Below are positions 11,195-20,891 of a stretch of DNA of 64,000 nt, one piece after another (within the stretch, counting starts at the first letter, position 1; each line of letters begins with the position of its first letter). Source of the stretch: Mesostigma viride (Eukaryota; Streptophyta; Mesostigmatophyceae; Mesostigmatales; Mesostigmataceae). The notes under the pieces are model-generated. The model had not been told where the DNA came from, did not search any database, and worked only from the letters and a program-made list of their open reading frames with translations. The translations under genes were made by a program, and so were the position numbers. The stretch covers positions 28,082 through 92,081 of the forward strand of contig RPFO01000667.1 in NCBI GenBank assembly GCA_009746045.1. Direction: 5' to 3'.

Positions 11195-11572
11195 TATGCT
11201 CGACCCGCAAGGCCCGCACCTTCAAAGAACAGCTAGTAGAGGCTGCTAGGACATGGGGGGCCTTGGCCTCTCCGTGACTTGGAACAAGATGATGGACAAG
11301 GCCAAGTGGGCCCAGGTAATAGAGGACAACGAACCCCCTCCCGTTGGGAAGCGCCCGCATTTGCAAACACGCGGGAAGCACGCTAGACAGGACCCCTAGG
11401 GTAGAGAGCTTAGAATAGATTGGCTTGATGTTGTAGATAGATTAGACCGGTAGGATTGCATGTGTGTCCCCATCCATGGACATCCATCGGGGTTAATGCT
11501 GGACGTGACTCCCCAACGGGAGCACGAGTCTAATTTTTGAAAAATTAATTAATTTATCAATTAATTAATTAA
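11195..11572 (+). mobile_element. LINE-B copy 3, 3' end
   Basis: Plus-strand LINE-B end. It has the C-terminal coding block (KARTFKEQLVE at about 11207-11240, then MMDKAKWAQVIEDNEP at 11290-11340), a 3' UTR with only short CCATC remnants (11470-11495), the terminal hairpin CTCCCCAACGGGAG (about 11510-11523) and an AATT-rich tail to 11572. It is strongly 5'-truncated, with a small insertion in the coding part near 11245. Confidence 0.75.
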
Positions 11573-11576
11573 TATC

Positions 11577-11700
11577 TATCAAAGAGACAACCAGCGCAGG
11601 CCAGAAATCGGGAGAATCCGGACCATGGTAGCTCGAGCCTGCCGTTATCTTTTCCGCGTTTTCGAGTCGTTCAGGATGATGAAGATGAATGGTGATGGAA
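11577..11700 (-). repeat. Second long copy of the TTGTCTCCTTGA-end repeat
   Basis: Read on the minus strand this matches 7837-7952 over its full length with few differences, ending GGCCTGCGCTGG plus TTGTCTCTTTGA at 11577. It lies directly beyond the tail of LINE-B copy 3. No coding potential is seen. Confidence 0.65.
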
Positions 11701-12158
11701 ATGTGTATCCTTGTGCATTGAAATTATGGCTGGCTTACGTGTGGAGCGACTAGATGACCTAGACGGTGGGGCCGGAAACAGCATGCTTGATCAGGGCGTG
11801 TGTTTCTAGCCTAACTGGCCGGGAGTGTCTAGTGGTGAGCACCATTGCTGCGATCGCTCTCCCACCATTTACGAGGAAATACCCGCAAATGGAAAACCAC
11901 TGAAAAGGTCTAGCTAGTCAGTCATCACGTTAGCCATGCCATGATTCCAAACGTCCAAGAACTGCACACGGTGCAAAGGCAAAAAGCCGGAGGACAGCAC
12001 TTTCAAATGTGCGGCGGGAACCAAAAGCCCGCGGATGCCAGAAAACATCGTGTTGCGGCAGCGACGCGACGATGTGGACAACGAATCCAGTGCCAAGCTC
12101 GGAACGGCCGCAAAGGAGATCTGGCATCACAGGGTTCAGATGTGCGGAGATACTATGC
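11701..12158. other. Unassigned spacer
   Basis: Open frames on both strands (for example 11930-12226 minus) have no recognisable domain. Nothing else is supported. Confidence 0.35.
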
Positions 12159-12187
12159 GATCTATGGTTGTCTCCTTGATCTATGGT
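12159..12187 (+). repeat. Tiny insertion of the TTGTCTCCTT motif flanked by direct repeats
   Basis: GATCTATGGT occurs at 12159-12168 and 12178-12187, leaving 9 nt (TGTCTCCTT) between; equivalently, TCTATGG flanks TTGTCTCCTTGA. It is the shortest member of the family of insertions that share this end. Confidence 0.65.
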
Positions 12188-12480
12188 GCTCGCGACCCTA
12201 GGGGTCTTGTCTAGCATGCCGCCCACGTGTGCAAACGCGCGGCTTCCCCACAGCAGGGGGGTTGTTGTCCTCTATGACCTGGGCCCACTTGGCCTTGTCC
12301 ATCATCTTTTTCCAAATCACGGAGAGGCCTAGGTCCCCCATGTCCTCTACTAGCTGTTCTTTGAAGGTGCAGGCCTTGCGGCGTCTAACCTGGCTGGGCC
12401 CACGTGAGGACCTTGACAGGTCCTACTTCTCTAGCTTGCCCAAGGGCTTGCGCCACATGGCCCTGTATTGGCGCAAAGCG
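12188..12480 (-). mobile_element. LINE-B copy 4, C-terminal coding fragment
   Basis: The minus strand encodes the LINE-B C-terminus (the equivalent of FKEQLVEDMG and KMMDKAKWAQVIEDN at about 12265-12390), preceded in genomic order by CCCTAGGGGTCTTG, the sequence found at the stop region of other copies. Truncated on both sides. Confidence 0.7.
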
Positions 12481-12485
12481 TGCCG

Positions 12486-12560
12486 GGCGAGAGAGATTAA
12501 TCAAACTCGTGCTCCTGTTGGGGAGTCACGGAGCATTAACCGACCCCGATGGATGCGAGA
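12486..12560 (-). mobile_element. LINE-B copy 5, 3' terminus only
   Basis: A terminal hairpin region (TGTTGGGGAGTCACGGAGC) preceded by ATTAATCAAACTCGTGCTCC and followed by a single GATGGATG remnant. Only about 70 bp of the element remain. Confidence 0.6.
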
Positions 12561-13355
12561 GAGATACGATGGTCAACGTCAGCTAGCCTTGCACCTTGGG
12601 AGTAAGCTACCCAGCAGAGCTCTTGACATGGATGGTCCCGGAACCGAATTGACGCGAGAGCCATCAAGAAGGAAGAGGGCCGGGTGGTGGTGGCTGAAAT
12701 TGAGCCCAACCGCCATGGCCTCGGTCTAGGTTGACACATGCTATCATCAGGAATAGACGAATAGCTGTCTTACTTAACTAATGTAATTAATTAATTAATT
12801 ACTACTAATTAATTAATTAAATTAATTACGCGGCTGCTGCAAGTCGCACCGGCCTGATCCCAATCGAACACTAGTCATGCGAGGGATTTGGCCGATGCCA
12901 CATGAATATGCCAGTACCTGATCGGTGTCCGACTGTCCATGAGGGTCACATGCTCGATCTGGATGAGCCTCAAGAGTAATTGCATCATAAGAACATGAAT
13001 GTGAATTGTTTCAATAAACTGACATCCTCACTTCATAAACTGACATCATGGCAAAGTGCAGCATTAATTATTAAAGAATCAAAGCATTTGTACTAAATGG
13101 CAATGACAGATCAATTTGTGCCGTCACGTACACTCCACCAAGGCTGCAAACGTCTGTCCAGGCTACCATTCTAGGTTTCATGCTAGCATCGGGCGCATGT
13201 AAGCCAATTCAATGCCGACAGCAGAAACTTTAACTTGCAAAGTTGTGATGGTTTGCTGTGTTAGTACTCGTTACAGACCAAACTGGCCTAGATTAATCCA
13301 GCTGGCTACCTGCCAGAATCTTCACAGCTGCAAATGGGTTATGACATCTATGCAC
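12561..13355. other. Spacer with AATT-rich tract; 3' UTR of GST-2
   Basis: An AATTAATT-rich tract lies at 12780-12830. The part next to 13355 is the likely 3' UTR of the minus-strand GST-2 gene. A TGTAA element on the minus strand (13271-13275), about 80 nt past the stop, fits the polyadenylation signal used by chlorophyte algae. Nothing else is recognised. Confidence 0.45.
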
Positions 13356-14321
13356 CTACGCGCTGTTCACAATAGCTTGCATCTCAGCATGACCTGCCTT
13401 CACAAAGTCCAGAGAAGCGATGTTGTTAAAGTACGCTTGCAGGTTAGGGTACGCTGACAAGTCAACCTTAAGGTAAGGCATCCAAGACAGCATGATGTAC
13501 AAGTAGGCGTCTGCGACGGTGAAGCCGTTGCCGTCCAAGTAATTCTTGCCCGGCGTGATCTCATGCTTCGACAAGAAATCAAGCTTGGTCTTCAGCTTGG
13601 CGACGGCAGCATCACGCATCTCCCCCGTGAGGGCTGGGTTGAAGAGCGGGCCGCAGCTGGAGTGGACCTCGCTGGCCAGGTAATTCAACTTGGATTGCAG
13701 CACGTAGCGCGCGGTGGTGCCGTTAGGAGGCGCGAGGTGCGACTGCGGGTTTTGATCCGCGATCCACTGCAGAACGGCGCTTCCCTCGTTCAACAGCGTG
13801 CCGTCCTCGAGGACAAGGCCGGGGACGTTGCCCTTGACGTTGACAGCATAGTAATCTTGGCCTTTCTTGGGCCCGGACAGCACCTTGTGAGCCCGGATGT
13901 CGACCAGGTTGGCTTCGACGGACTTCCCCAGAATTCCCGCCTTGAGAGCGGAGATGTAGCTGGCGGCACCGCACGATGTGGGAGTGAAGTAGAGCTGAGC
14001 AGGCTTGGTTGATTGAGAAGCATTGGCGCTGCACACAGTGGCGGACTTTAACGCCGTGCGGACGTTGTCCCTCCTGCTCTGGGAATTCGCAAGGAGGCGG
14101 AGTCCCTGCGCGGACTCTGCACGGCCAAGCCCAAGACTATTGTCCTTGGAATTAATGGCAATATCACCTTTGCCTTTTGTGGCCTTATTGAGGACGTCGC
14201 GCGAGCAGTTGGCCAAAAGGCTAGCAGTTACGGCTTTCCTTGGAACGCGGGCCGTGGCAATAGCAACGGTTGCCGTCGCAACGCCGCAAATGTTAGAAAC
14301 TGAACACACCTGGGCCGACAT
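13356..14321 (-). CDS. Glutathione S-transferase, beta-class-like, with probable plastid transit peptide
   Basis: A 321-codon intronless gene. The last 215 residues are a full GST matching the neighbour at 4755-5405: catalytic-site Cys in TPTSCGAAS, cis-Pro in NVPGL, NEGSAV, and TVADAY. The first 106 residues are an added N-terminus that is rich in Ser, Ala, Thr and Arg and almost free of acidic residues in its first half, as expected of a chloroplast (or mitochondrial) transit peptide. The frame is open further upstream to 14438, but the first ATG is at 14321 and has a strong CCACCATG context, so that start is preferred. It lies head-to-head with the plastid photosystem gene at 15000. Exact targeting and cleavage are inferred. 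Confidence 0.88.
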   Translation of the reverse strand: MSAQVCSVSNICGVATATVAIATARVPRKAVTASLLANCSRDVLNKATKGKGDIAINSKDNSLGLGRAESAQGLRLLANSQSRRDNVRTALKSATVCSANASQSTKPAQLYFTPTSCGAASYISALKAGILGKSVEANLVDIRAHKVLSGPKKGQDYYAVNVKGNVPGLVLEDGTLLNEGSAVLQWIADQNPQSHLAPPNGTTARYVLQSKLNYLASEVHSSCGPLFNPALTGEMRDAAVAKLKTKLDFLSKHEITPGKNYLDGNGFTVADAYLYIMLSWMPYLKVDLSAYPNLQAYFNNIASLDFVKAGHAEMQAIVNSA

Positions 14322-14999
14322 GGTGGAATTTGAGAATGGCTGCTGCCGCACACAGAAATTCCGTAACAGGCGCGATGCTGTGCACGACTCAAGTACCTGC
14401 TTTCTGGGTTGTAACGTGATCCTGTTGGCTTCAAACAAGGTAATTTTCCTGTGCCCAGGTGCAGGTGGTCACGTTGCGCACGTGCCGGCCTGCCGGGTCA
14501 CGGACTCGAGCACGATGCGCGCCGCGCCGTAGCCTCAACTCTTCCAGAAAAATTCAAGATTTTCAAAGACTTGGAGAAACTTGTTTGAAACAATAATCTA
14601 CGGTCTGGCGTTGACCACGGAGGCCACGACGATTGCCCCTAGGAGCGTGCCACCGAGGCAGATGTGACACTCGCCCTAGAATATCTGCTTGGTTGGCTGG
14701 AAATTCCTGGCTGTAGGCCCCCAAATCTTCAGGTAACTTTGGGTAATTGCTGTGCATGAGGACCGCTGAATAGCCGATCGCAGTCATCGCACGGTTCTGA
14801 GACGACCTAATTACGCCCCACCAAAGCAGGCGAGTCCTCATATGATCTAAACGGCGGTTTCAGAGGGATCAGCAGTTTGACGTGTGGCTTTGCTGGTCAC
14901 AAGTGCACGAGCGTGAGGCAGTTGGCAACAAAAACAAACCGTGAGCCCCGAGTTAGCTATCCAGCCTCACCAGTCAGAAAAAAAGCTATAGCAGCTTCA
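14322..14999. promoter_or_regulatory. Divergent intergenic region between GST-2 and MET1
   Basis: About 680 bp separate the two ATGs, which point away from each other, so both promoters must lie here. No TATA box or known box stands out by eye. The MET1 ATG at 15000 sits in a CTTCAATGGC context. Confidence 0.45.
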
Positions 15000-17900
15000 A
15001 TGGCTTCGACAGCTCAGACGTCCGCTATTTCCGGCTGCTGCGGATCATCATATTTCCCAGCAGCCGTTGTTGCACCTGCTAAACAGTTGTCACGCCAGCC
15101 GCTGGCGAAGCCATGCAGTGCTGCTTCCGCAGTCAGCCGCTCCAGTCCCCTGGCATCCAGTTGGCTTGGTGCGTCTTTTGCATTGAAGAGCCGTGTTAGC
15201 AGTAAATCTGCTACTCTTGTCTGCCTTGCGGCGACGGGTAAAACGGCCAAGGTTGGGGAGCTGTACGAGGTTACCCTGAACAAGCCAATTGGCATTGCAT
15301 TCTCGCGCGGATCTGACGGTGCGACGTACGTCCGCGACATTGAAAGCGATTCGTTGGCGGAAGAGGAAGGTGTCCAGGTCGGAGACAAGGTCCTGGCCAC
15401 GAGGTGAGTAGTCAACGCTTGAAAAGCTTGGACACACGAGGGTCTAACCCATGAAGCTAGTAATGACAGAACGTCCACTGGTGGCCCGGCGTACCCCGTC
15501 TCGGCGCTTTGTTTTAGCCCTGAATTTCCGCCTGTTTGCCGGGGCAATCCTATGTCTACGTCACCCCTGTCATGAGTGCACGAGCTGGTAGTGTCACTCC
15601 CTGGTTAGCTGATATCAGCGCTATGAACCTTGTTGCTGTGGAGCAACCTGCCGTCTGACAGCCCCCCGTCCCGAGTTCTCTTTTAGATCCAGCCACAGCC
15701 CAAGAATCCAATGAACGTGGCGATTGGTCAATTAATCGCGAAGGCGGTCAATGGTTCAAAGTCTGTCTGTTTGGGGCCATCCTGTGCTCTGATGCTAGGG
15801 CATCATGTCATGTGTTCTGACACGAGGCCATCCTGTGTTGTGACACCATGGCATCCTGTGCTCTGATGCTAGGGCATCATGTCATGTGTTCTGACACGAG
15901 GCCATCCTGTGTTGTGACACCATGGCATCCTGTGCTCTGATGCAAGGGCATCATGTCATGTGTTCTGACACTAGGACATGATCCTGTGTTCTGAACCGTC
16001 CATGACCAACCCATGGGGTGATTGATAGCTTGCTGAGGTGTGGCAGCTGGTTCTATTGTATACACAACATGCCCCATGGGCTGATCAGGTCTGTTCACTA
16101 TGCCTTGGCACAGCACCCCCACACTTTTGTTTTCATGGGCTGCTCATGAGCTGGGCGTGGACGAGTCAGCTGTAGGCTATGGCTGCGCAAGGCAAAAGGG
16201 CTGGGCCCCGCACCCGCACGCTGATGCGCAGGAGGAATAGCAAGCGATCATCTGGTAGTAATGGGCATTGATACTTAAGCGAGTAATCCAAGGCTAGGTC
16301 AGAGGGCCATCCCTGGTTATGGGAATAGCGAGCGTTTGGGCAGTATCAGTAAGCTCAAGGCCCCCCTGGCAAGGTCCACGCTGATAAGTTATTATTATAA
16401 CACACAATGACACACCATCCAGCAACGAGCCTGGACCATGCATGCTTCCGGCGCTTGTCCGTTAGCAGCACCCCGCTCTATGGCCACACCCCGCCGCTGA
16501 CGCGTGCTCCATCCCGCTGCCCCACGTGCCTCACGCTTGCGGACCCATGCAAAAGCAGCCTGTGGTGATACCCCCGTGATTGCCTGTAGTAATGCCCGCG
16601 TGGTTGCCTGTAGTAATGCCCGCGTGGTTGCCTGCCGTGCTGCTGCCTGTTAGCGCCCCTGGGCGCATGCAAACCCTTGCCCTGCGTGCATGAACCCTTA
16701 CATCCCTTCTGCATTGTTTTTGTTGCCCAACCTCGTTGGCCTTCTAACCATTGCCCAACCTCGTTGGCCTTCTAACCATTGCCCTACCTCCTTTGCCTTC
16801 TAATGATCCCTGCTCTGTCTCATAGGGGAACACAACAACGCTGTTTCACTGGTACCCTGTCACGCGCCCCACTCCTGCCACACACTCCTCGTGGTGTATG
16901 GCACTCTCCGCTGCCTTCGTGGCGCCATCCTTCCACTTAAAGCAGTGCCTTAACCCTCTTGTCCATCATGTGTGCGCACTCGCAACCCCCTCTTTGGCAC
17001 CACACAGCCACACATTAACTAGCCCTCCCCTCCCCCCCCCCCCCCCTCCCCAACATGTTGCCCTGTCCCTCCCCTTCCCCCGCCTTCCCCACCCCCCTTC
17101 ACTTAGTCCAGCACTATGTTTGGTGCTGCAGCTACTGCTTAGGTAGCAGGCACCATTGCCACCGTTTAACTGTGACCCCACCACTGCCACCGTTTAATTG
17201 TCAACCCACCACCGCCACCGTGTGACCCCACCACCGCCACCACTTCGACCAGCATAGTACTCAACCGCGCACTGACCTTCCCTCGCTTTCAGCACATAGC
17301 TGCGCCCCTCCCTCCCCTTCCCCCCCTCCTTTTCCCATGCAATGCCGAGGAGTCGTGGCCAGTTTACCATGATACTCCGTACTATACCCTATTGTACCAT
17401 GTGGTTGGCCCCGATGCGTGTAACAAGTAACACACACATTTGCGTACTAGTTGTGGCCGCACACTTCACCTCTCATCCTGCCGCAGAACCGCGATTCCCA
17501 TTCACTCACGCTTGCTTTCCTGTATCCCTTTGCCCATCCCTTTCTCCTTCCCCCAGCGCTGTCTTTGGGGATGAGATGTGGCCCGCTGCTGAGTACGGCC
17601 GCGTCCTGTACACGCTCAAGACGCGCATCGGCAGCATCCGCTTCGAGATGGAGCGCACGGATGGTGCGTTTATAGCAGAGTCAAGGTGCTATAGCGTGCT
17701 CGCGATGGTGCTTTAGTGTCCTGGTGGCAGCATCCGCTTCGAGATGGATTGCACGGACGATGAGCAAGAGGACATAGTACAGACAAATAACAGATGTGTT
17801 TATTGTAAACCATGTATGCTACAGTCTACGAGTCTAGTCGTGTATATTACAAGAGTTCATCCGCAGCATTTTGTTTGAGGTGGGGCACACAGACGGTGAG

Positions 17901-20891
17901 TTGTGGTATTGTAGAGACTACTTCATGGTGGCCATGTGTACCCTGTACCCACGAATGCTTGACACTACGCATGAGGGCTACAGTACTTTTACCCACGAAT
18001 CATTGACACTTCACATGAGGGCTACAGTACGGATGCGCCCTGTACACGCTTAACATGCAGGCATGGAGTTTTCTGACCCCCTCCCATACCTCGACTCCCC
18101 ATTTCTCCCCTCCTAATGTCACCTCACCAGTTCTGCCCTTGACCCCCCCCGAAGTCTCCTCGTCTGCCTCCTCTTCTGTCCTTCTCCTCTCCTGTTCTCC
18201 GCTTCTTACCTTCTCCCCCCCCCCCCCCCCAAGGAACTCGGCTCTTCTAGCCTTGCCTCTCCTTCCCCTGCTGCCACCCGAGCATTGCCTACCCTTCCCT
18301 TGCTCCCACTCGAGCATGGCCTCCTCTTACCCCCCCGCCTTGCCAGGCTTGGTGGAGATGGCCCACCTGGGCATCTTTGACTCTCCTGATGTCTGGCCTG
18401 CGCTGGTTGCCTCATGAATGTTTGGGGCACCTTTGCTTGCGCTCATGTGCTTATGGTGGAGATGGCCTGCGCGAGCATATTTGCTTATCCTCATTTCGCC
18501 CCTGCTGCCCTTGCCATCTCACTTATCCTCCCGATCCTCTCCCCCCCCCCCCCCCCCTCCAAAGGCTCGGTGGAGATGAACTACACACGTTCCCAGTTTG
18601 AGCGCGAGCGTGCGGGGGGGAACTACGGCGTCGGCACCAAGGAGCTGCAGGTAAAGGGCCGCACAATCTTTCCCATTAATGGCAGGGCTAGGAATAGCCT
18701 ATAGGTGATGACTGTGGCAGGCCAGGGAGGCGTGCGTGTTTCTATGTTAGGCCCCAAGGAGGCACCACCTGAGGATGCTAGTAGATGACGTGGGATATGG
18801 GAGATCCGCATTGGCTTAGTTCATGCTATGACATCGGCACCAAGAAGCCGCGTGGCTTTCAAATGTTCTGGGATGTATGGGTCACTCTGTGATCACTTAA
18901 CGAAGCTTCAGGTAAGAATCGCACAGCCTTGGGGTACGGCCGGGGACTAGAGCTGGGTGGGGACCACAGTTGCCATTCCAGACATCAGGCACTGTGCCGT
19001 ATCCTTAACCATATCCTTATTCCTTTGCTGATATCATCAATGCCAAGGCTTTCTCGCCAGGTATATACTTGCCATTTTAGCTTCATGCTCCCTCCGCCTC
19101 ACTCATCGCGCATCCTTCATCCCTCATCACTTGCTCGTCCCTCCTCATTCCCTCCGCCTCACTCCCCCGCTCCTCCCCTTGCCCATGCCCACTCTTAGTC
19201 TTTTCTCTTCTCCCTTCCTCACCACCGCCACCCTCATCCGCCAGTCAAAGAACACTGCGTGGGTGCATTTTTCACTAATTTTAACGGTGTCATCGGAACT
19301 TGAGTGCGCCCCCCCTCCCTCCCAACCCCCCCGCGTGGAAGACCTATGAGATCTCTTATCCAACCCCCCCCCCCCCCCCCCCCATTTTCTCCCATCAGCA
19401 CCACCACCACGTCCCCCAGTGGAATTCCTACTCAAAGCAACTACTGAAAACAACAACCCGGCAATGCCCCCCCACCCTCGCCCCCCCGGCATATCCCATT
19501 AAACGCCCAGAGGAAGGACTACGAGTTAATTTTCACTGAGATGGATATCCTGCACTCCTCCCCCCGCCCCCTTGGCTTCACCCCCCCCTGTCCACCCAGC
19601 GTGGAAGAACTGCACGGATATCTGACTGACCTAACCCCCTCGTAATTGCGCCCCCACCCACACACCTCACCCCACCCCCTCCCCATTGAAAGTTTTGCAA
19701 GGATTTCTTACTGACCCGACCCCCTCGTACACCCCCCCCCCCCCCCCCCCCCCCCCAGTGGAAGAACTACGAGGAGCTGCAGCAGAAGGACAAGCAGCGG
19801 CTCGAGTGCATGGAGGCTGGCCTCAAGCTGTACAAGCAGGGCAAGTACGATGAGGCGCTGATCCAGTTTGAGTCCATCCTGGGCCTGACCCCCCTGATCC
19901 GCGAGGAGCAGGTGGCCGCCTATAATGCTGCCTGCTGCTACTCCAAGATGGGCAATGTTGACGCCGGGCTCGAGCTGCTGTCCGCCGCACTCAAGGCCGG
20001 CTTTGACGACTACAAGGTGGGTTGGTTTGAAGGCCTGCTTTGACGACTGCAAGGTGGGTTGGTTTGATGACCAATAGCTTCGCAGACTGAACGTGAAAGG
20101 CATCTGTGTGGTCAAGGCCTGCGGTGAGGCAGACAAGGTGGGTTGGTTGATGACTACCGCGTGTGCGTTTCAAGGGTGGATTGGTGAGGACCGTGTGGGT
20201 GGCATGGATGACTGCAATACGGGCTTGAACAGGTTCCAGACTCCAATAAGTGACACACACATGCGACGCGACGCTCCAGGCTGCACAAACACGCGCGCGC
20301 ACACACACGCACACAAACGAACACGTGCGCGCACATGCACACGCACACGCATACACACACATGCACAAACTATTGACAGGCGCATGGTGTGGTGTAGGTG
20401 TGTGTCCCTTCTCGAGTTTACTCTTTCAACCAGGCCCCCCTTACTCTTTCAACCAGGCCCCCCTTTCCCTGCCCCCCCCCCCCCCCTGCATTTCCCTTAC
20501 ATGTTACCCCTGTGTTGTCCCTTTTCCCCCTTTGAATTATCCCTTATCTTCCCTGTCCCTAGTTCTCATTAAGTTTGTCATAGCAACCTCCCCCCTCCCC
20601 CCTTTCCATGTTGCCGCCCCCAAAGCTATATGCAGTGAGCGCCGATCTCTTCTAGTCGTCCTCTTGGCTAATGCTCCCTCCCTTTTCCCTTGTTTCTCTC
20701 CCCGTCCATTCCTTATCGTTATTGTCGTTTCCCCGTGTTTTGTACAGGCGGTGCGCAACGACGCGGACCTGGCCACGCTGCGCACGTCCGAGTCCTTTGC
20801 GCCCCTCATCAACCAGTACGACGAGCCGCTCATCAATGAGAATGCGATCAAGGCGTTCAAGGGGCTGTTCGGCGGGTTCGGCAAGAAGTAA
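15000..20891 (+). CDS. MET1: MET1/TEF30 homologue: plastid PDZ-TPR photosystem II assembly factor
   Basis: Five exons: 15000-15403, 17557-17663, 18565-18650, 19759-20016, 20748-20891. They sum to 999 nt, or 332 residues plus stop, and Arabidopsis MET1 is of similar size. All introns are GT-AG and the phases join cleanly. Residues 1 to about 80 are a Ser/Ala-rich transit peptide. A PDZ domain spans about 88-170 (LYEVTLNKPIGIAFSRG, then FGDEMWPAAEYGRVLYTLKT across the first splice). A conserved linker, ERAGGNYGVGTKE, lies near 184-197. A TPR region spans about 216-283 (YDEALIQFESIL, AAYNAACCYSKMG). The tail has NQYDEPLINENAIKAF. MET1/TEF30 binds PSII cores on stroma thylakoids and helps supercomplex assembly and repair. 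Identification rests on remembered family sequence, but many blocks match in order. Confidence 0.9.
15776..15996 (+). repeat. 74-bp minisatellite, about 2.9 copies
   Basis: CCTGTGCTCTGATG recurs at 15781, 15855 and 15929, exactly 74 nt apart. Each unit contains internal half-repeats of CATCCTGTG and GACAC. It lies inside MET1 intron 1. Confidence 0.9.
16560..16803 (+). repeat. Two short tandem repeats in intron 1
   Basis: GTGGTTGCCTGTAGTAATGC-type units of about 26 bp repeat around 16570-16640. A 30-bp unit containing CAACCTCGTTGGCCTTCTAA repeats three times at 16722-16803. No function is suggested. Confidence 0.75.
17664..18564 (+). other. MET1 intron 2, with copies of the exon 2 end
   Basis: A 0.9-kb intron from GTGCGT to TCCAAAG. 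At 17726-17761 it contains a near-copy of the last 35 bases of exon 2 (GGCAGCATCCGCTTCGAGAT shared exactly). Another possible fragment (CCTGTACACGCT) is at 18037-18050. A fragment identical to GGCCTGCGCTGGTTG of the short interspersed repeat lies at 18391-18409. C homopolymers are at 18215-18230 and 18541-18557, the second just before the acceptor. Confidence 0.8.
18651..19758 (+). other. MET1 intron 3, with decoy copies of both splice boundaries
   Basis: A 1.1-kb intron, GTAAAG to CCCCAG. Near its start are degraded copies of the exon 3 end (TCGGCACCAAGAAGC at 18834-18848; GAAGCTTCAGGTAAG at about 18903-18917). Near its end are degraded copies of the exon 4 start, TGGAAGAACTACGAG, at about 19335, 19417, 19508 and 19600, each next to C-rich sequence. 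C runs lie at 19364-19383 and 19732-19756, the latter abutting the true acceptor. Confidence 0.8.
20017..20747 (+). other. MET1 intron 4, with repeated donor sites
   Basis: A 0.73-kb intron, GTGGGT to GTACAG. The exon 4 end plus donor (AAGGTGGGTTGGTT) is repeated with its upstream coding context at 20031-20066 and 20113-20152, giving three equivalent-looking donors at 20017, 20054 and 20139. A 24-bp tandem duplication lies at 20417-20464, a CA/CG-rich repeat at 20283-20370 and a C run at 20472-20486. Confidence 0.8.

Larger units (their letters stand above)
15404..17556 (+). other. MET1 intron 1
   Basis: A 2.15-kb intron starting GTGAGT and ending TTCCCCCAG. It contains a 74-bp minisatellite (15776-15996), shorter repeats at 16560-16640 and 16722-16803, and a 15-base C run (17032-17046). 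No gene on either strand is supported. Confidence 0.85.

Noticed and set aside
14322-14438. Upstream extension of the GST-2 frame
   Set aside because: It begins with TTG; the first ATG (14321) has a strong start context and yields a plausible transit peptide.
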